A DNA stretch of 64,000 bases from Suillus spraguei (taxonomy: Eukaryota > Basidiomycota > Agaricomycetes > Boletales > Suillaceae): contig JABCPU010000017.1 in NCBI GenBank assembly GCA_016800925.1, positions 310,001 through 374,000 of the forward strand, written 5' to 3'. Under the pieces are notes generated by a model. It searched no databases. It saw only the letters and a program-made list of their open reading frames with translations, and was not told the DNA's origin. Made by a program: the position numbers and the translations under genes. Shown here piece by piece: positions 9,762 to 21,499 of this stretch. Numbering within the stretch: the first letter of the stretch is position 1; each line of letters opens with the position of its first letter.

Positions 9762-11755
9762 ATGTCTATACCCCTTCATAACGGCGTGATTGAGCTTACT
9801 GATGACGAAGACGCTTCCGAACATGATGGTATCAAGAGTGCTAGCGATCCCGACAATGAAGACGAGGAGATGGTCATTGATGATATGCTGGTAAGTAATT
9901 GTATACAACATTATGCTATTCCCATCCCTTCAAATCTATTTTCTGACTATTGATTTCCAGACCGAACCTTCTTCGGTGCACGATTCGTCTTCAAACAATG
10001 CCCGTTCTTCAAGATCACCCTCACCAGAAACGAGTGACTCTTTATTTACACCTCCGCCCTCCCGTAAGCCTTGCAGACGCGTTATCCTCGACTGTGTATC
10101 TGTGCCGCCCTTTTCCGAAGGCATGATCAGGGCCGATTACGATGTATCGAACGCGTCTACCGGAAAGCCTCAGCAGGGTGTAGAGCACCCGTCAGTTAGC
10201 CACGCCCTGGCTGCCGCATTCGCTCTAAATGACCGGCCGCCATCGCCCTATCTCAGTCTTAAGGGAAAGGAACGTGAACGTGAACGCCCACCTCCAGCTC
10301 CCGCACGTTCGAAAAGGAAGCACAAGCCTCGTTCCGAAAGTTCGGAGAAGACGTTTATACGGCACCAGCTCAAATCCTGGATGCCCAATATCCTGCTCTC
10401 GAACCTGACATTCACGAGCTGCCAAAATTTCCACTGCATCACGATAGTATCCTGCAGTCGAGTACCTTATCTTCAACAAACGTGTTCAGCGCCTTCACGC
10501 AGGATTACACGGAGGTTTGCCGGAGATGATTGTGGAGATAAGAGGTCTTACCGTCACAGACAATGAGAAAGAAGGTGAACCTATCTTCTCTGGTGTTCTC
10601 GCGCCGCTGTTCCAGGAGAGGCCGGATATCGCAGCGGCTCTGGCACCATACTTTGGAGGCGTGCCTACCAAAAGTTCCCCCGCCAATGTATAACCAGGAA
10701 CAATTTGGAGTCACAAATTGTTCCGCCTTCGTCCAAGTGTAAAGTGGAATACGCTGGCACCGTCCTTCAAACACAGGACCCTTCATCCTCCAATGTCCTC
10801 CACGACATCTTGCATTGTACTGTACTGGAAGAAGATTAAATCCTGGACTTCAGTACGGAGATGGATCAGTATTTGAGCGATCTCAGCGATTCTCCTGCAA
10901 AGACGTATCCCCCAGGTATCAAGCCCACTCGGTCTGCACCGAATTCCTTCATTGGTTTCTTACACAACACAGCACAACTACCTCTTGACGCAGCATCAGT
11001 CGCGCGGAAAGATGCAGGAGACAGTTTCTTTGGAGTATTTCCTAGCCCGAGGCTGGTATCCGAGTCCCCTTCACTGCAGCTCACGGACATGTGCACTACG
11101 AATTCTTCACATAACCTTGATGCCAGCTTCGATCTTGTGCTCCCTGAGGATGGCCAGTGGTCCCTGTCGCCTACCATTGAGAAAAGGAGCATATCTCCTT
11201 CTGGCCTTTCTCCTTCAGACATTGCGGGTACGATTGATCCCTCGCTGCTTGGTAGTAGTGAACTGCCTCCCTTGCCCCCATCAACAGGCGCTCGAAAGTC
11301 AAAGCCACTACCAACTGGCCCCATCATATATGTGCGCAGGCCTCCAGGGGTATCCGCATCGCAGGAAGCTTTAGCACTCTCGGACAAAGTGCCTGGCAAG
11401 TCACGAAGAAACACGTTTCAGAAGAAAAAATATGTAGGAAAAGGCAGGGGTAAAGCTGTCGAACGACCGCGTGTTTATATTGGCGATGCAAGGTGTATGT
11501 GCCATATACGCGTATACCTCTGTCGTCTTGCCCTTCGCGGACATCGTCATCGGACTCGGATGGGTCGTTGACGCCGTTGGAGGATTTGGAGGGGATGGGG
11601 TGGCCGCAGTCTGAGATGGGGAATCTGTGACTGTGACGTGGGAGTCGATGCGTGCGCAAGAACGGAGTGCCTCTAGTTCGTTGTCGGAGAATGATTTGGT
11701 CGAGGCTATTGGGGTTGCTTTGGCAGCGACACGTAAGGGCACGGGGGAGCGATGA
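9762..11755 (+). pseudogene. Acidic/low-complexity protein with SUMO-interaction-like motif, frameshifted
   Basis: The start ATG at 9,762 opens MSIPLHNGVIELTDDEDASE. VIELTDDED fits the hydrophobic-acidic pattern of SUMO-interacting motifs (inference). A 70-nt intron (gtaagt at 9,891 to ttccag at 9,960) leads into a Ser/Pro-rich region with KGKERERERPPP and a basic KRKHKPR. The protein-like reading then changes frame near 10,340 (to FGEDVYTAPAQILDAQYPAL) and near 10,515 (to LPEMIVEIRGLTVTDNEK). It stops near 10,690, and after a further TAA near 10,840 is open again from 10,861 as MDQYLSDLSDSPAKTYPP. A 4-nt deletion relative to copy 1 near 11,488 destroys the conserved C-terminus. No introns explain these switches, so it is probably a decayed gene. 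Family unknown. Confidence 0.55.
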
Positions 11756-12089
11756 TGACGCTCATGAGTCGTTTTGTGCATAAATTTGTTCGTGTTGTCT
11801 ATAGGGATGGTGTGCAGTGAGGTAGGCGTTCATAGTACTACTACTTAGGTACGATATGTCCCATGTTGAATTTTGCAAGTTGATTCTTCGTAAAACATGG
11901 GACGACAATATTACATTGAATTTGATGAGAATTCGAAGGACATCAATATTGTAAGTTACACTCCATAGGCGCCATGTGGCTTTAAAAGCTTTGCGCCGTA
12001 GCTATACGTGTACTAGCCGTAACTTGACCAGATGTTTTCTGGTGTTTGCCGAGGATGTCGGATGAGCGTCAAATTGAGCGCTAGCACTC

Positions 12090-13566
12090 GAACGTTTCGG
12101 GAGTTGGTAGTATTTAACACGGAGTAGAAGCGCTCAAGAAAAGGGTAGCCGTCAATGGCACTCCCAGTGGTCGAGGTCTCAACTTCCGATAAGACCCTAG
12201 ACCACAGGGAGTGCCAATGGAGTTGACAATGAGGTAGATGTAGTTGGTGCTACCACCAATATATGTGTTAAGGACACAAGGCCAGATCTGGCCCTTATGG
12301 GTAAGAACATAAGTGTTCTGTGTAAAATGGTGAACAAGGGACTTTAAGACTTGAGACAGAAAATACGTACGCTGCCAACTTTGACGTTCAGGTCCTTGAG
12401 GTCATTGTACTTGGTGGTGGTAATGCAAAGAAGACTAGTCATCTGGTCCTCAGTAGCACCAGTTACAGGCTGGTACATTATAAAGGCATCTATTGAACAC
12501 TAGTCAGATTAAGATCACTCATTGAGCTCGATAAGCGAACTGGTGGCAATGAGGATGAGGGTGGTACCAGTGTCAACGATACCAGCCGTCTCAGCCAAGA
12601 TGGTCGTGGTGCCGTAAGTGATGCTCTCGTTGATACCCCAGTAGTCGGATGCAGGTTTGGTGGTAGTGAGAGGACTGAGATATATAATTACTGTCAGTTC
12701 GGTTTGATCTCCGAGCTGCAGCGACTTACGTGTGTGCAAGGTTGCCGGTGTACTTAGTATCGTCGGTCCCACCGAAGGTGAGCTCTCCATTGGTGTTTGT
12801 CTCTGTAGTGGTGGGCTCGAAAGAGACTCCAATAACTAACACAGAAATGGCGCCTTGGCTATACAGGTTGTCAGTGACAGTTGGGATCGTCGTGTCCGGG
12901 TAACCTGTTAGGGTACACTCTGTCAGGTCTAGAGGCCCAATGCCAAGGATACCGTCAACACCAGTGAAGCCCGTCGAAGTAGAAGCGACACCGATCGACT
13001 GCTGGGTGATAGTGAGCTCATTACCGAGAGTGAGGGTGTCGATGTACTCAGTTCCTATAGATAATCGTAGATATTTTCAACTCATGATATTATTGTGCGC
13101 CATACCAGAGAAGGAGCCAGAACCGTAGGTGACCGCTACAGCATCGCCAGTGTCGACGCTGGTGCTGGTCTTTACGTACGGAGTGGAGGCGTTAACCCGT
13201 GTTTGAGCTACCAGTGTCAACAATAACAATCAAGTTGTCTGCAATAATACATTAGCAGTCACAAGTTTTCTCATTGTCAAACTCACAGGTTATGGCGGGG
13301 CTACCAACGCCAACTGCTGCGATGTAGCCTACAGCATTGTTTGTCACAGTAATGCTACCGGTACGACGGCTGAGAGTGTCTAGGCCGACATTTTTGAGGG
13401 CGGCTGCGCGAGATTGGTCGTGCTGTAAGAGGTTGATGGTACCACCAAAGTTGTTTAGCCTCCTGGCAATGGGGAGGGTGATTGGGGAGTTGCGGATTTC
13501 AACAGGCGACGCCACGATGGACAAGGTTAGGAGAAGGGTTGTCAACAGGAATACAGCTAGGGACAT
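12090..13566 (-). pseudogene. Aspartic protease (pepsin family A1), broken, copy 2
   Basis: The signal peptide and propeptide are intact here (MSLAVFLLTTLLLTLSIVAS, then RRLNNFGGTINLLQHDQSR and NAVGYIAAVGVGS). The next exon reaches the first catalytic Asp in VDTGSSNTG, and then a 2-nt deletion removes the Trp codon and gives an immediate stop, near 13,200. The second active-site segment (GIVDTGTTLI, about 12,560-12,590) and FLERFYSVLNTTNS near the 3' end are still readable. A palindromic insertion at 12,153-12,220 interrupts the C-terminal lobe. The lesions differ from those in copy 1, so the two copies decayed at least partly after duplication. Confidence 0.88.
12153..12220. mobile_element. 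57-bp palindromic insertion (MITE-like hairpin) in the protease pseudogene
   Basis: A near-perfect hairpin (arms about 27 nt; outermost ggcactccc ... gggagtgcc) lies between direct repeats of caatgg (12,153-12,158 and 12,215-12,220). Copy 1 has no such insert at the equivalent place (about 1,330-1,350). It may be a tiny transposon remnant, or a fold-back repair product. Confidence 0.55.
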
Positions 13567-14509
13567 GATTGAATGGTACAGGAGGTTGATAATCATACCA
13601 CATTTCGAAGCCCATTATATATGTATACTGCTGGTGAACGTGAAAACACTGAGTATATGGTAAGTCTCATCCTCAGAAAGCTGAACTGTATGGAACGCCC
13701 ACCCCCATGTGAAAAAAACCGAAAACAGGAACGACTGACTAATAAACAAACAACTTGTTGTGCGCGCATCTTGAATGAAAGCCGATATAGCGGGACAGGC
13801 GGCCTTTTTTTGCCATAACAAAGAGGACCTGCATTGACAAGGACGCGCTGATCTACCAGCTTATTCATGGATCAGTAGTTAAAGAGCGCTTAGTACCTAA
13901 CATGGTGAAGCTCGGCGTATATGACGAGGCTGATAAGCCACCTTCGGACACGTCTATTCCGAGTCGGACTGGAGGATGTGCTGTCCCACCAGTTTATTCA
14001 TGGATCGATGTATGTGGAGTGTATACTACTCACATGGTGAAGTTAGCGTATGATCGAGTCTAAGGATGATCCCGGCGGCAGCGGATGCATCAAAGGACTG
14101 GTGAGCTGCAGATCATCGATCTGCCTTCAAATATGTCGATATCCCCGACTCACATTGGCACATTGGTTAGGTTATGACCCAGCCTGGGGTATACTACGGA
14201 CAAATGGAGTGACTGGTAGGCCGGTCGATCGCAAAGTGGTGACAGAGTACACGATTGATACCGCAGTGCATGCCCGGGTGTCCAAATTTCAACGTGTTGA
14301 ATCTGGAGGCCGATTTGGACGTTGAGACGTTGATTTCCCGTTTCGAAAATGAAAACGTGAGTCGGACCTTCAAACACACTTTGTTTATCAAATTTAGCTG
14401 TCAACAATCAAACTCTCTATTGGAGACTCGTTTGACCGTTCCTTCTCTCGTTCAAACGCTTGCTACAATACTCGTACCACAGTGCACACTAGGGTGACCT
14501 ACCACAATC
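13567..14509. other. Intergenic region, second copy
   Basis: Counterpart of 2,656-3,540, between divergent pseudogenes. No additional gene is seen. Confidence 0.5.
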
Positions 14510-16421
14510 ACTAGTACTCTTTGTACAATAATATCCACGGTACACTTCTTGTGCCCTCCTCCTACATCTTTCCCCACCCACAGATTGTGAAGCTATCCGT
14601 AAATATATCTAGTCCGGACGTAGGATATTAGCATTCAGCATTGGCGTCAGAAAATGCTCTCTATTTGGACCATCATAACTTTAGATCACTGTCCACGGGT
14701 CTTGGTCTGGGCATGGCGAAAGACGCAACTACACTCAGAGTCGCTGATGGAAACGCGTCCCTTTACGTCTCCTTCTCAACTGCTACCCCAAGAGGCTCAA
14801 GCGCAAATGTACTAATTCACGACATGGTGGTATCTGTACCTAGAGAAGAATGTACCAACCAGTATCTTATCTCAAAGCGGGCTTATCGCAATGTGGAATT
14901 GCATCCCACCTCTTCCTGATATCCTGCTGTCAGGATCACTATCCGCGCTTGGTCTACGCTTCTCCTCGCAGAGAGTTGAACCCAGTCTTATTTTGCTTAC
15001 CCAAGTTTCTTCTCGCTTGTCCAGATTCGTGGCAGGTCCAGCATCACGTTGTAGAGACACTGCTCGATCATTTAAATTTTGGGTCAGTTGTCGGTGATGA
15101 GTCACAATGCAGGTGGGAGTTGTTTGTCTTCGAAGATGCAATCGACGATTTCCACTTCCACTTCCACTTCCACTTCCCATCCCTCCCTCCTGCGGACAGA
15201 ACTACCACCCACCCCATACTCGAACTGCACAAAATTCCCTCACGAATGCGAAAGTCAAACACCACGTTCTTGTACCTTCAAAAGCCCTGACTTCCGAAAA
15301 TGAACGAATATACACCCCGCAATTCTCACCATCTGCCTTCGTCCACGCCCTAGACGAGTTCCACTCTGGAACGGAAGATACAAATCAAGGCACTAACACA
15401 GACTCTTGCCGTATCGATGAAGCACTCATATGGCAAAGTGGTTTCCAGCACCCAAACAATGTTTGACAGATGCGTCCCACCCAATCACGTCCATCGCACC
15501 GCCCACTGAGACCCTCTCTGAGCAGAAACTCATCTTTCCTCTGCACACTCCCCTCTCCCATCCTCTCCCTCATAATGGGACATAACGCGTGGCTCTCACT
15601 TGCAGGGTGCTTGCAGATGTCGCTCAAGATGCATGTCGGGCTCAAAGGGTCTTCGTCAAGTAAGACTAGTGACATCTTACTTAATAGCAACTAGTTATCT
15701 GATATCTGAAATTTGATATCGCGCCCCCAGTGCCCACAACCCTTCCCTCCAACCCCGTATTCATCCAATACCTCTACCTACTAGTAATCATGGACGCATG
15801 TCACGTTTCTAAACCCCGCCTCTGAATGAGTCCATAAAGTCCGTTTGCAATAGTTTGATGATATTTGTGGCCTTTTCCAGTCAGCCCAACATCAAATTCA
15901 AATTCAACGCTGGAACCACGGAAGATCGGCGGGATACTGTAAACACGAGTTTTGGCATGGCGTGGCAGGTATAGTGATCGTTATGTACCTCTCTCTCAGT
16001 GACATGAAAGCTCACTCACACGCGATGCTCGTAATCAAGTGGCTTCAACACCCCAAATGTACCACCCATTGTCTCACTCGCCTAACTCATATCTACACCT
16101 ACCCTACGGCTTTCTGTAGAATGCGTAGAAACAGCAGTTCTCACCTCCTTCGAGCGCATATGGAGTTCTTTCTGCAGAGTGAGGAGCAGGGGTTTCACCC
16201 GTTCATGGATCAATACCTCCAATCATGATTACATTCATACGTCTCTATTATTTTTCTCTTTACACCAATGTTAGGCTCACCGTTTACTTACTCGTGATAT
16301 GGTTGGTATCACTCCCGACCAGGGGATATTGCCCGATGGGCGGTGAAAGTTCATTGATTTACAGCCTGATGGGAATAGCTTTCATACGATAAAGGGGTTG
16401 ATGTTGACAAAGAAGGGGTAG
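14510..16421 (+). pseudogene. BPL1: Biotin-protein ligase remnant, copy 2
   Basis: It has the same order of pieces as copy 1. Readable parts include LSTGLGLGMAKDATTLRV with GSSANVLIHDMVVSVP (about 14,690-14,850), CRWELFVFEDA (about 15,110-15,140), SPSAFVHALDEFHSGTE (about 15,320-15,380), AWLSLAGCLQMSLKMHVGLK (about 15,588-15,650) and FIDLQPDGNSFHTIKGLM to TAG at 16,419-16,421. Compared with copy 1, the intron donor after the FDR codons is changed from gt to at (15,470). The loop QLAGRGKGG is deleted, removing the ATP/biotin-binding Gly-Arg-Gly motif. The TAG in place of the catalytic Trp (15,851-15,853) is shared with copy 1, so inactivation predates the duplication. Confidence 0.83.
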
Positions 16422-16792
16422 GTGGGAACAATGAGCATGCAAAAGCAAAGAGATAGATGACCAATAAGATCTAGAGTGACCGGTATACATAGTAGTTTTC
16501 TTTCTATGCCTTGGACAAGATCAATTCTGGAAACCGCGTCCGTCCAAGTGCTCTGGTGCTACCAAGGCACATCATCTGAGTCTGTTACCGTCTCATCTTC
16601 TTCATCTGAGTTGGTTTCTATTCCATCTTCCTATTCATCATCACTGTCTGACTCAATCTCCTCAATGCCACTGGACCCATAACCCGCTACATGCAATCAG
16701 TACAAACACATGGTCTGAAATTTCTTGATGGGAGGTACGCACTGTCTATCAGGGCAGTACAGGAGTTAATGTTGACAAGTTACCACAAAAGA

Positions 16793-18889
16793 GAAGATCA
16801 CACACCATATGAGAGCGAGACATGAGCTAGTTGGGGAGCCTCACGAACACGGCGCAAAAAAGTTTGCTGATCGTGTCAGGATCAACAAGCGGCAACCAGT
16901 TCAGCAGACGAGATCACGTACTCTCTGAGAGCGGGACATGGCCGCGGCACCTTCAGCGTCGGCTGAGAAGCAACAAAGACGAGATCACGCACAGACTGAG
17001 AGCGGGACATGGCCGAGGCACCATCAGCGTCCGCTAAGAAGCAACAAAGACGAGATCACGCACCAACTGAGAGCGGGACATGGCCGTGGCATCATCAGCG
17101 TCCGCTAAGAAGCAACAAAGACGAGATCACGCACGAACTGAGAGCGGGACATGGCCGTGGCACCATCAGCGTCCGCTAAGAAGCAACAAAGACGAGATCA
17201 CGCACATACTGAGAGCGGGACATGGCCGTGGCACCATCAGCGTCGGCTAAGAAGCAACAAAGACGAGATCACGCACTCTCTGAGAGCGGGACATGGCCGT
17301 GGCACCATCAGCGTCCGCTAAGAAGCAACAAAGACGAGATCACGCACCAACTGAGAGCGGGACATGGCCGTGGCACCATCAGCGTCCGCTAAGAAGCAAC
17401 AAAGACGAGATCACGCACCAGACTGAGAGCGGGACATGGCCGTGGCACCATCAGCGTCCGCTAAGAAGCAACAAAGACGAGATCACGCACTCCTGAGAGC
17501 GGGACATGGCCGTGGCACCATCAGCGTCCGCTAAGAAGCAACAAAGACGAGATCACGCACTTCCTGAGAGCGGGACATGGCCGTGGCACCATCAGCGTCC
17601 GCTAAGAAGCAACAAAGACGAGATCACGCACCACTGAGAGCGGGACATGGCCGTGGCACCATCAGCGTCGGCTAAGAAGCAACAAAGACGAGATCACGCA
17701 CCAACTGAGAGCGGGACATGGCCGTGGCACCATCAGCGTCCGGCTAAGAAGCAACAAAGACGAGATCACGCACCAACTGAGAGCGGGACATGGCCGTGGC
17801 ACCATCAGCGTCCGCTAAGAAGCAACAAAGACGAGATCACGCACGACTGAGAGCGGGACATGGCCGTGGCACCATCAGCGTCGGCTAAGAAGCAACAAAG
17901 ACGAGATCACGCACTCCTGAGAGCGGGACATGGCCGTGGCACCATCAGCGTCGCTAAGAAGCAACAAAGACGAGATCACGCACACTGAGAGCGGGACATG
18001 GCCGTGGCACCATCAGCGTCCGCTAAGAAGCAACAAAGACGAGATCACGCACTCCTGAGAGCGGGACATGGCCGTGGCACCATCAGCGTCCGCTAAGAAG
18101 CAACAAAGACGAGATCACGCACCCTGAGAGCGGGACATGGCCGTGGCACCATCAGCGTCCGCTAAGAAGCAACAAAGACGAGATCACGCACAACTGAGAG
18201 CGGGACATGGCCGTGGCACCATCAGCGTCCGCTAAGAAGCAACAAAGACGAGATCACGCACTCTCTGAGAGCGGGACATGGCCGTGGCACCATCAGCGTC
18301 CGCTAAGAAGCAACAAAGACGAGATCACGCACAACTGAGAGCGGGACATGGCCGTGGCACCATCAGCGTCCGCTAAGAAGCAACAAAGACGAGATCACGC
18401 ACTCTCTGAGAGCGGGACATGGCCGTGGCACCATCAGCGTCCGCTAAGAAGCAACAAAGACGAGATCACGCACTTCCTGAGAGCGGGACATGGCCGTGGC
18501 ACCATCAGCGTCGGCTAAGAAGCAACAAAGACGAGATCACGCACTTCTGAGAGCGGGACATGGCCGTGGCACCATCAGCGTCCGCTAAGAAGCAACAAAG
18601 ACGAGATCACGCACTCCTGAGAGCGGGACATGGCCGTGGCACCATCAGCGTCCGCTAAGAAGCAACAAAGACGAGATCACGCACTTCCTGAGAGCGGGAC
18701 ATGGCCGTGGCACCATCAGCGTCCGCTAAGAAGCAACAAAGACGAATCACGCATCCTGAAGAAGCGGAATCAGCGCTAAGAAGCAACAAAGACGAGATCA
18801 CGCACTTCCTGAGAGCGGGACATGGCCGTGACACCATCAGTGTTGTCTAGGAAGCAAGACAGACAACATCACATACAGACTGAGAGTGG
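16793..18889. repeat. 71-bp minisatellite, array 2 (about 29 units)
   Basis: Same unit as the first array. Regular units run from 16,910 to about 18,889, with a decayed lead-in from 16,793. The variable slot between gcac and tgagagc reads TCTC AGAC CAAC GAAC ATAC TCTC CAAC CAGAC TCC TTCC CAC CAAC CAAC GAC TCC AC TCC CC AAC TCTC AAC TCTC TTCC TTC TCC TTCC, one collapsed unit near 18,750, TTCC and AGAC. Here the slot varies in length from 2 to 5 bases, unlike array 1. The rest of the unit is more uniform than in array 1, consistent with recent expansion. Alternatively, assembly consensus errors could explain the length changes. Confidence 0.96.
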
Positions 18890-18905
18890 GAGGTATATCA
18901 AGATC

Positions 18906-20489
18906 TCAGCTCAAGATTGTCATTGAACTTCCATGAAAACATACAATTTGTTGGACATGAAAGTTGCGAATAAGACGCGTTTCCGTGTCAGTTGTGTGAC
19001 TGCAGTTACTGTTAGACGATCGTGTTCTTTGCTTTTGGGTCCAGGGAGTGCGGAAGCGACGGCTGATCTGAAAGCGTCGTTTGCATTCCCGACTTTCTTT
19101 CGTTCTTAGTAATCATTAGGACCTAGAACACAAAATATCCTCACCAATCAGTTGCAGAAACGATCTGCCTTTGAGCTTCATATTTCACTGACTTGATGCC
19201 AAGGCGATTTACGGCGCCGCAAAAATGACATCGGTAGTTAACATCAGAGACTGAAATTGTCTCCTGTTGAATGGTGACCCTCATCACGATCGTCGTGCCT
19301 GGTTCAATACTTGAACAATTGTGGCTCGTAAGTCGGGTTACTTTCGTGCCCTTGTCGATGCACAAATCATACTGTCCCTCTTCTATATACCGTGCTTGAA
19401 TTTTGGCTTCAATCGCATCGCGTTGAAACAGAACTCGGAGCATGTTGTCGAGTTGCTAAAGACAATTTGACGAGTAAGCTTCCACAAGAAGGATTTTGAA
19501 GCCATCAAACTGACCTGATATGATGTGCACATGCTCACTGGTATCGGATGGTGGTGACCTGTTGCGTCTACCAATGTCACACAGCCAGGCACGACAGTTG
19601 CAGGTAAATGCGATGCCGATGATACCGCGAAGGACAGTCCGATGTTCCGAGGACGCTCCTGCTGTCTCATTATGAACAGTTCGTGTGTTTCATACCCGAT
19701 TTGCATTAGGCGCGAGAACTAATCATAAAGTAGTCAGTAAATCCAGGCAGTCTTTAGGGAGTAGAACACAACCTTATACTCCTCCAAATAATCATCAATG
19801 TCGGCTGTGCATCCGGTGATAGCTTGTGTAACAGACAGGTATAGGAGACGATGTTTTGGCAAATTTCTCAGTCTCGCTGAGGTATCTTGCAGCTTCCTAA
19901 GTGCAGCTCAGTATCGGGTAAATTCAAGCCCACATTCACGAGGAGTTCACCTAGTCAAGACGTCTCTCCGGCAACGTTCAAGAGGATCCAGGGCAGGTGG
20001 GGCATTGCATAAATGCTGAGATAGTCGACCAAGTCGTGATGTCAGACCATCCAAGGCCGCTTTGTTCTGATCGCATTTCTGTGATGGGCCTTAAAATTCA
20101 GAAATATCCTTATTATTCAATAGGCACTCGCATTTATAACTTGAAGGGTTGCTAATAATCCACCGATGGCTGCGTTCATCGCAGTACCGGCAACTGGAAT
20201 CATACTCGTAACAGCCTGTACCGAGGGCAAAACTACCTGAGCGATATCGGAAATTTCACGGACAGTGGATGCACCGAAAGGGTACACTGAGGGAGGAAAG
20301 CCATTGTGGAATTCTTGGATGCCTGGTTCAGTGCTTGCAGTAACGGGATTAGGGAGGTCTGTGGGGATAGAGGTATCGCCCTCATGATCGGTGGTTGTCG
20401 TGCTGTGTTGTGTGCGTCCTTGTTTTTAGGATGCTTCAAACGAAGTGCAATGACGTTCCGTAAACCTCAAGCCAGTGGAACGGAGGCAT
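18906..20489 (-). pseudogene. Ubiquitin-like-domain protein, copy 2 (N-terminus damaged)
   Basis: Paralogue of the gene at 7,279-8,907. The ubiquitin-like half is well kept (VTLVDATGHHHPIPVSM, RYIEEGQYDLCIDKG, SIEPGTTIVMRV, CHFCG, CRECKRRFQISRR, RNFHVQQ), and its stop lies at 18,906-18,908. The first exon, from ATG at 20,489, has lost one base after FHW, giving a stop 17 residues in. The donor of the first intron is gc instead of gt (copy 1 gtgagt, here gcgagt). The original first-exon frame is still readable afterwards (FPPSVYPFGAS, ISDIAQVVLPSVQAV). A shorter protein starting internally could still be made, so full loss of function is not proven. Confidence 0.68.
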
Positions 20490-21074
20490 TTCGATCGGTC
20501 AGAGGATAAGCCTGTGATTGTCTAATTTGACTAGGGAAGACTAGAGGGTAGGTCAGAAAAGAGAGCGGACGAACGAGGGCAGGAGGGCGGTCGAGGTACT
20601 TGACCAATTAACATGAGGAATACATGAGGCTGCTGTGTACAATATTACCCTACCCTAATCAGATTCATAGGGTTTACGCAAGTCCTTATGCCTGAAGGTT
20701 GGAACGTTCATTATGGGCCACGACTTTGTTGCCGGCCCATGACTTCTTCTTCATTGGTGACAAACTCTGTTGCATTACTTCTCCCTCCCATTTTCAACAA
20801 TTGAATTGACACTCATCCAGTTACACCACATGCCTTCAATAATTTCCTCATTGATCAACCTCTTGGCGGCATTCTGTGACGCAGCTTGAGTCAAACTTTC
20901 AAATGATCCCTTTTCACGCAAACCAGCATCTTCTTTTGAGGAACTTGAAAGTTCGAAGTTCTATCCCTCCCCTCCGACCTGTCCTATCTGTCCCATGTTG
21001 CATACCTGATAATATATTGCTATACCTTCTTTCGATCGACCAACGATGTTTCCGAACAACTCCTACGGTCCGGG

Positions 21075-21377
21075 GTGTACACGATACTTGGGATCGTTTG
21101 GCGGTTATCGGACTCTCAGTATTTCAAGGATCCCTGTCTCCTTTACGAGGACAAGTCTATTAATGACTTCATCGTCACTCTCGCCATTATATTCTGGCAC
21201 AATCCTGATCTCCGAGTCCTTCCCGAAATCAAACCCTTGGTGAACTCAACAATCCCTCAGCTAGAGAAGAATCTTAAACTCATTATCACCGCGGTCAGAC
21301 TCCATGATGTCATGGGACAGAAACTTACTTTCTATTGCATGAATAAATCATCCAGCGACTGCTTAGTCCCCGAGTGA
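21075..21377 (+). CDS. Hypothetical protein fragment
   Basis: The 100-residue ORF reads MYTILGIVWRLSDSQYFKDP and ends at TGA 21,375-21,377. Its composition is protein-like (ending in NLKLIITAVRLHDVMGQKLTF). The open frame extends upstream to about 20,995 without an ATG. Just after the stop, another frame continues with VTDIPIDSVIMMEVGHREL and a gtaagt donor near 21,479, so this may be a multi-exon or frameshifted gene. I do not recognise the family. It lies just beyond the end of duplication copy 2. Confidence 0.35.
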   Translation: MYTILGIVWRLSDSQYFKDPCLLYEDKSINDFIVTLAIIFWHNPDLRVLPEIKPLVNSTIPQLEKNLKLIITAVRLHDVMGQKLTFYCMNKSSSDCLVPE

Positions 21378-21499
21378 CCGACATTCCAATCGATTCGGTG
21401 ATCATGATGGAAGTCGGGCATCGAGAGTTAATGGCTGTCAAAAGTGATGGCAAACGAATGCTAGGAGTATCTGTATCGTAAGTTGAACTAATTTGTCCG

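Larger units (their letters stand above)
11412..20790. repeat. Segmental duplication, copy 2
   Basis: Direct, same-orientation copy of the block at 130-9,220. Similarity begins abruptly at the sequence cgtttcagaagaaaaa inside the unknown gene. It fades near 20,790. Differences from copy 1 are the absence of the 700-1,190 segment, a palindromic insertion at 12,153-12,220, a longer minisatellite and many small indels. Confidence 0.93.

Noticed and set aside
10861..11571. Separate complete gene starting at MDQYLSDLSD
   Set aside because: Its C-terminus corresponds to the same unknown gene as at the left window edge, and upstream coding-like sequence joins it. It is better treated as part of one decayed gene.
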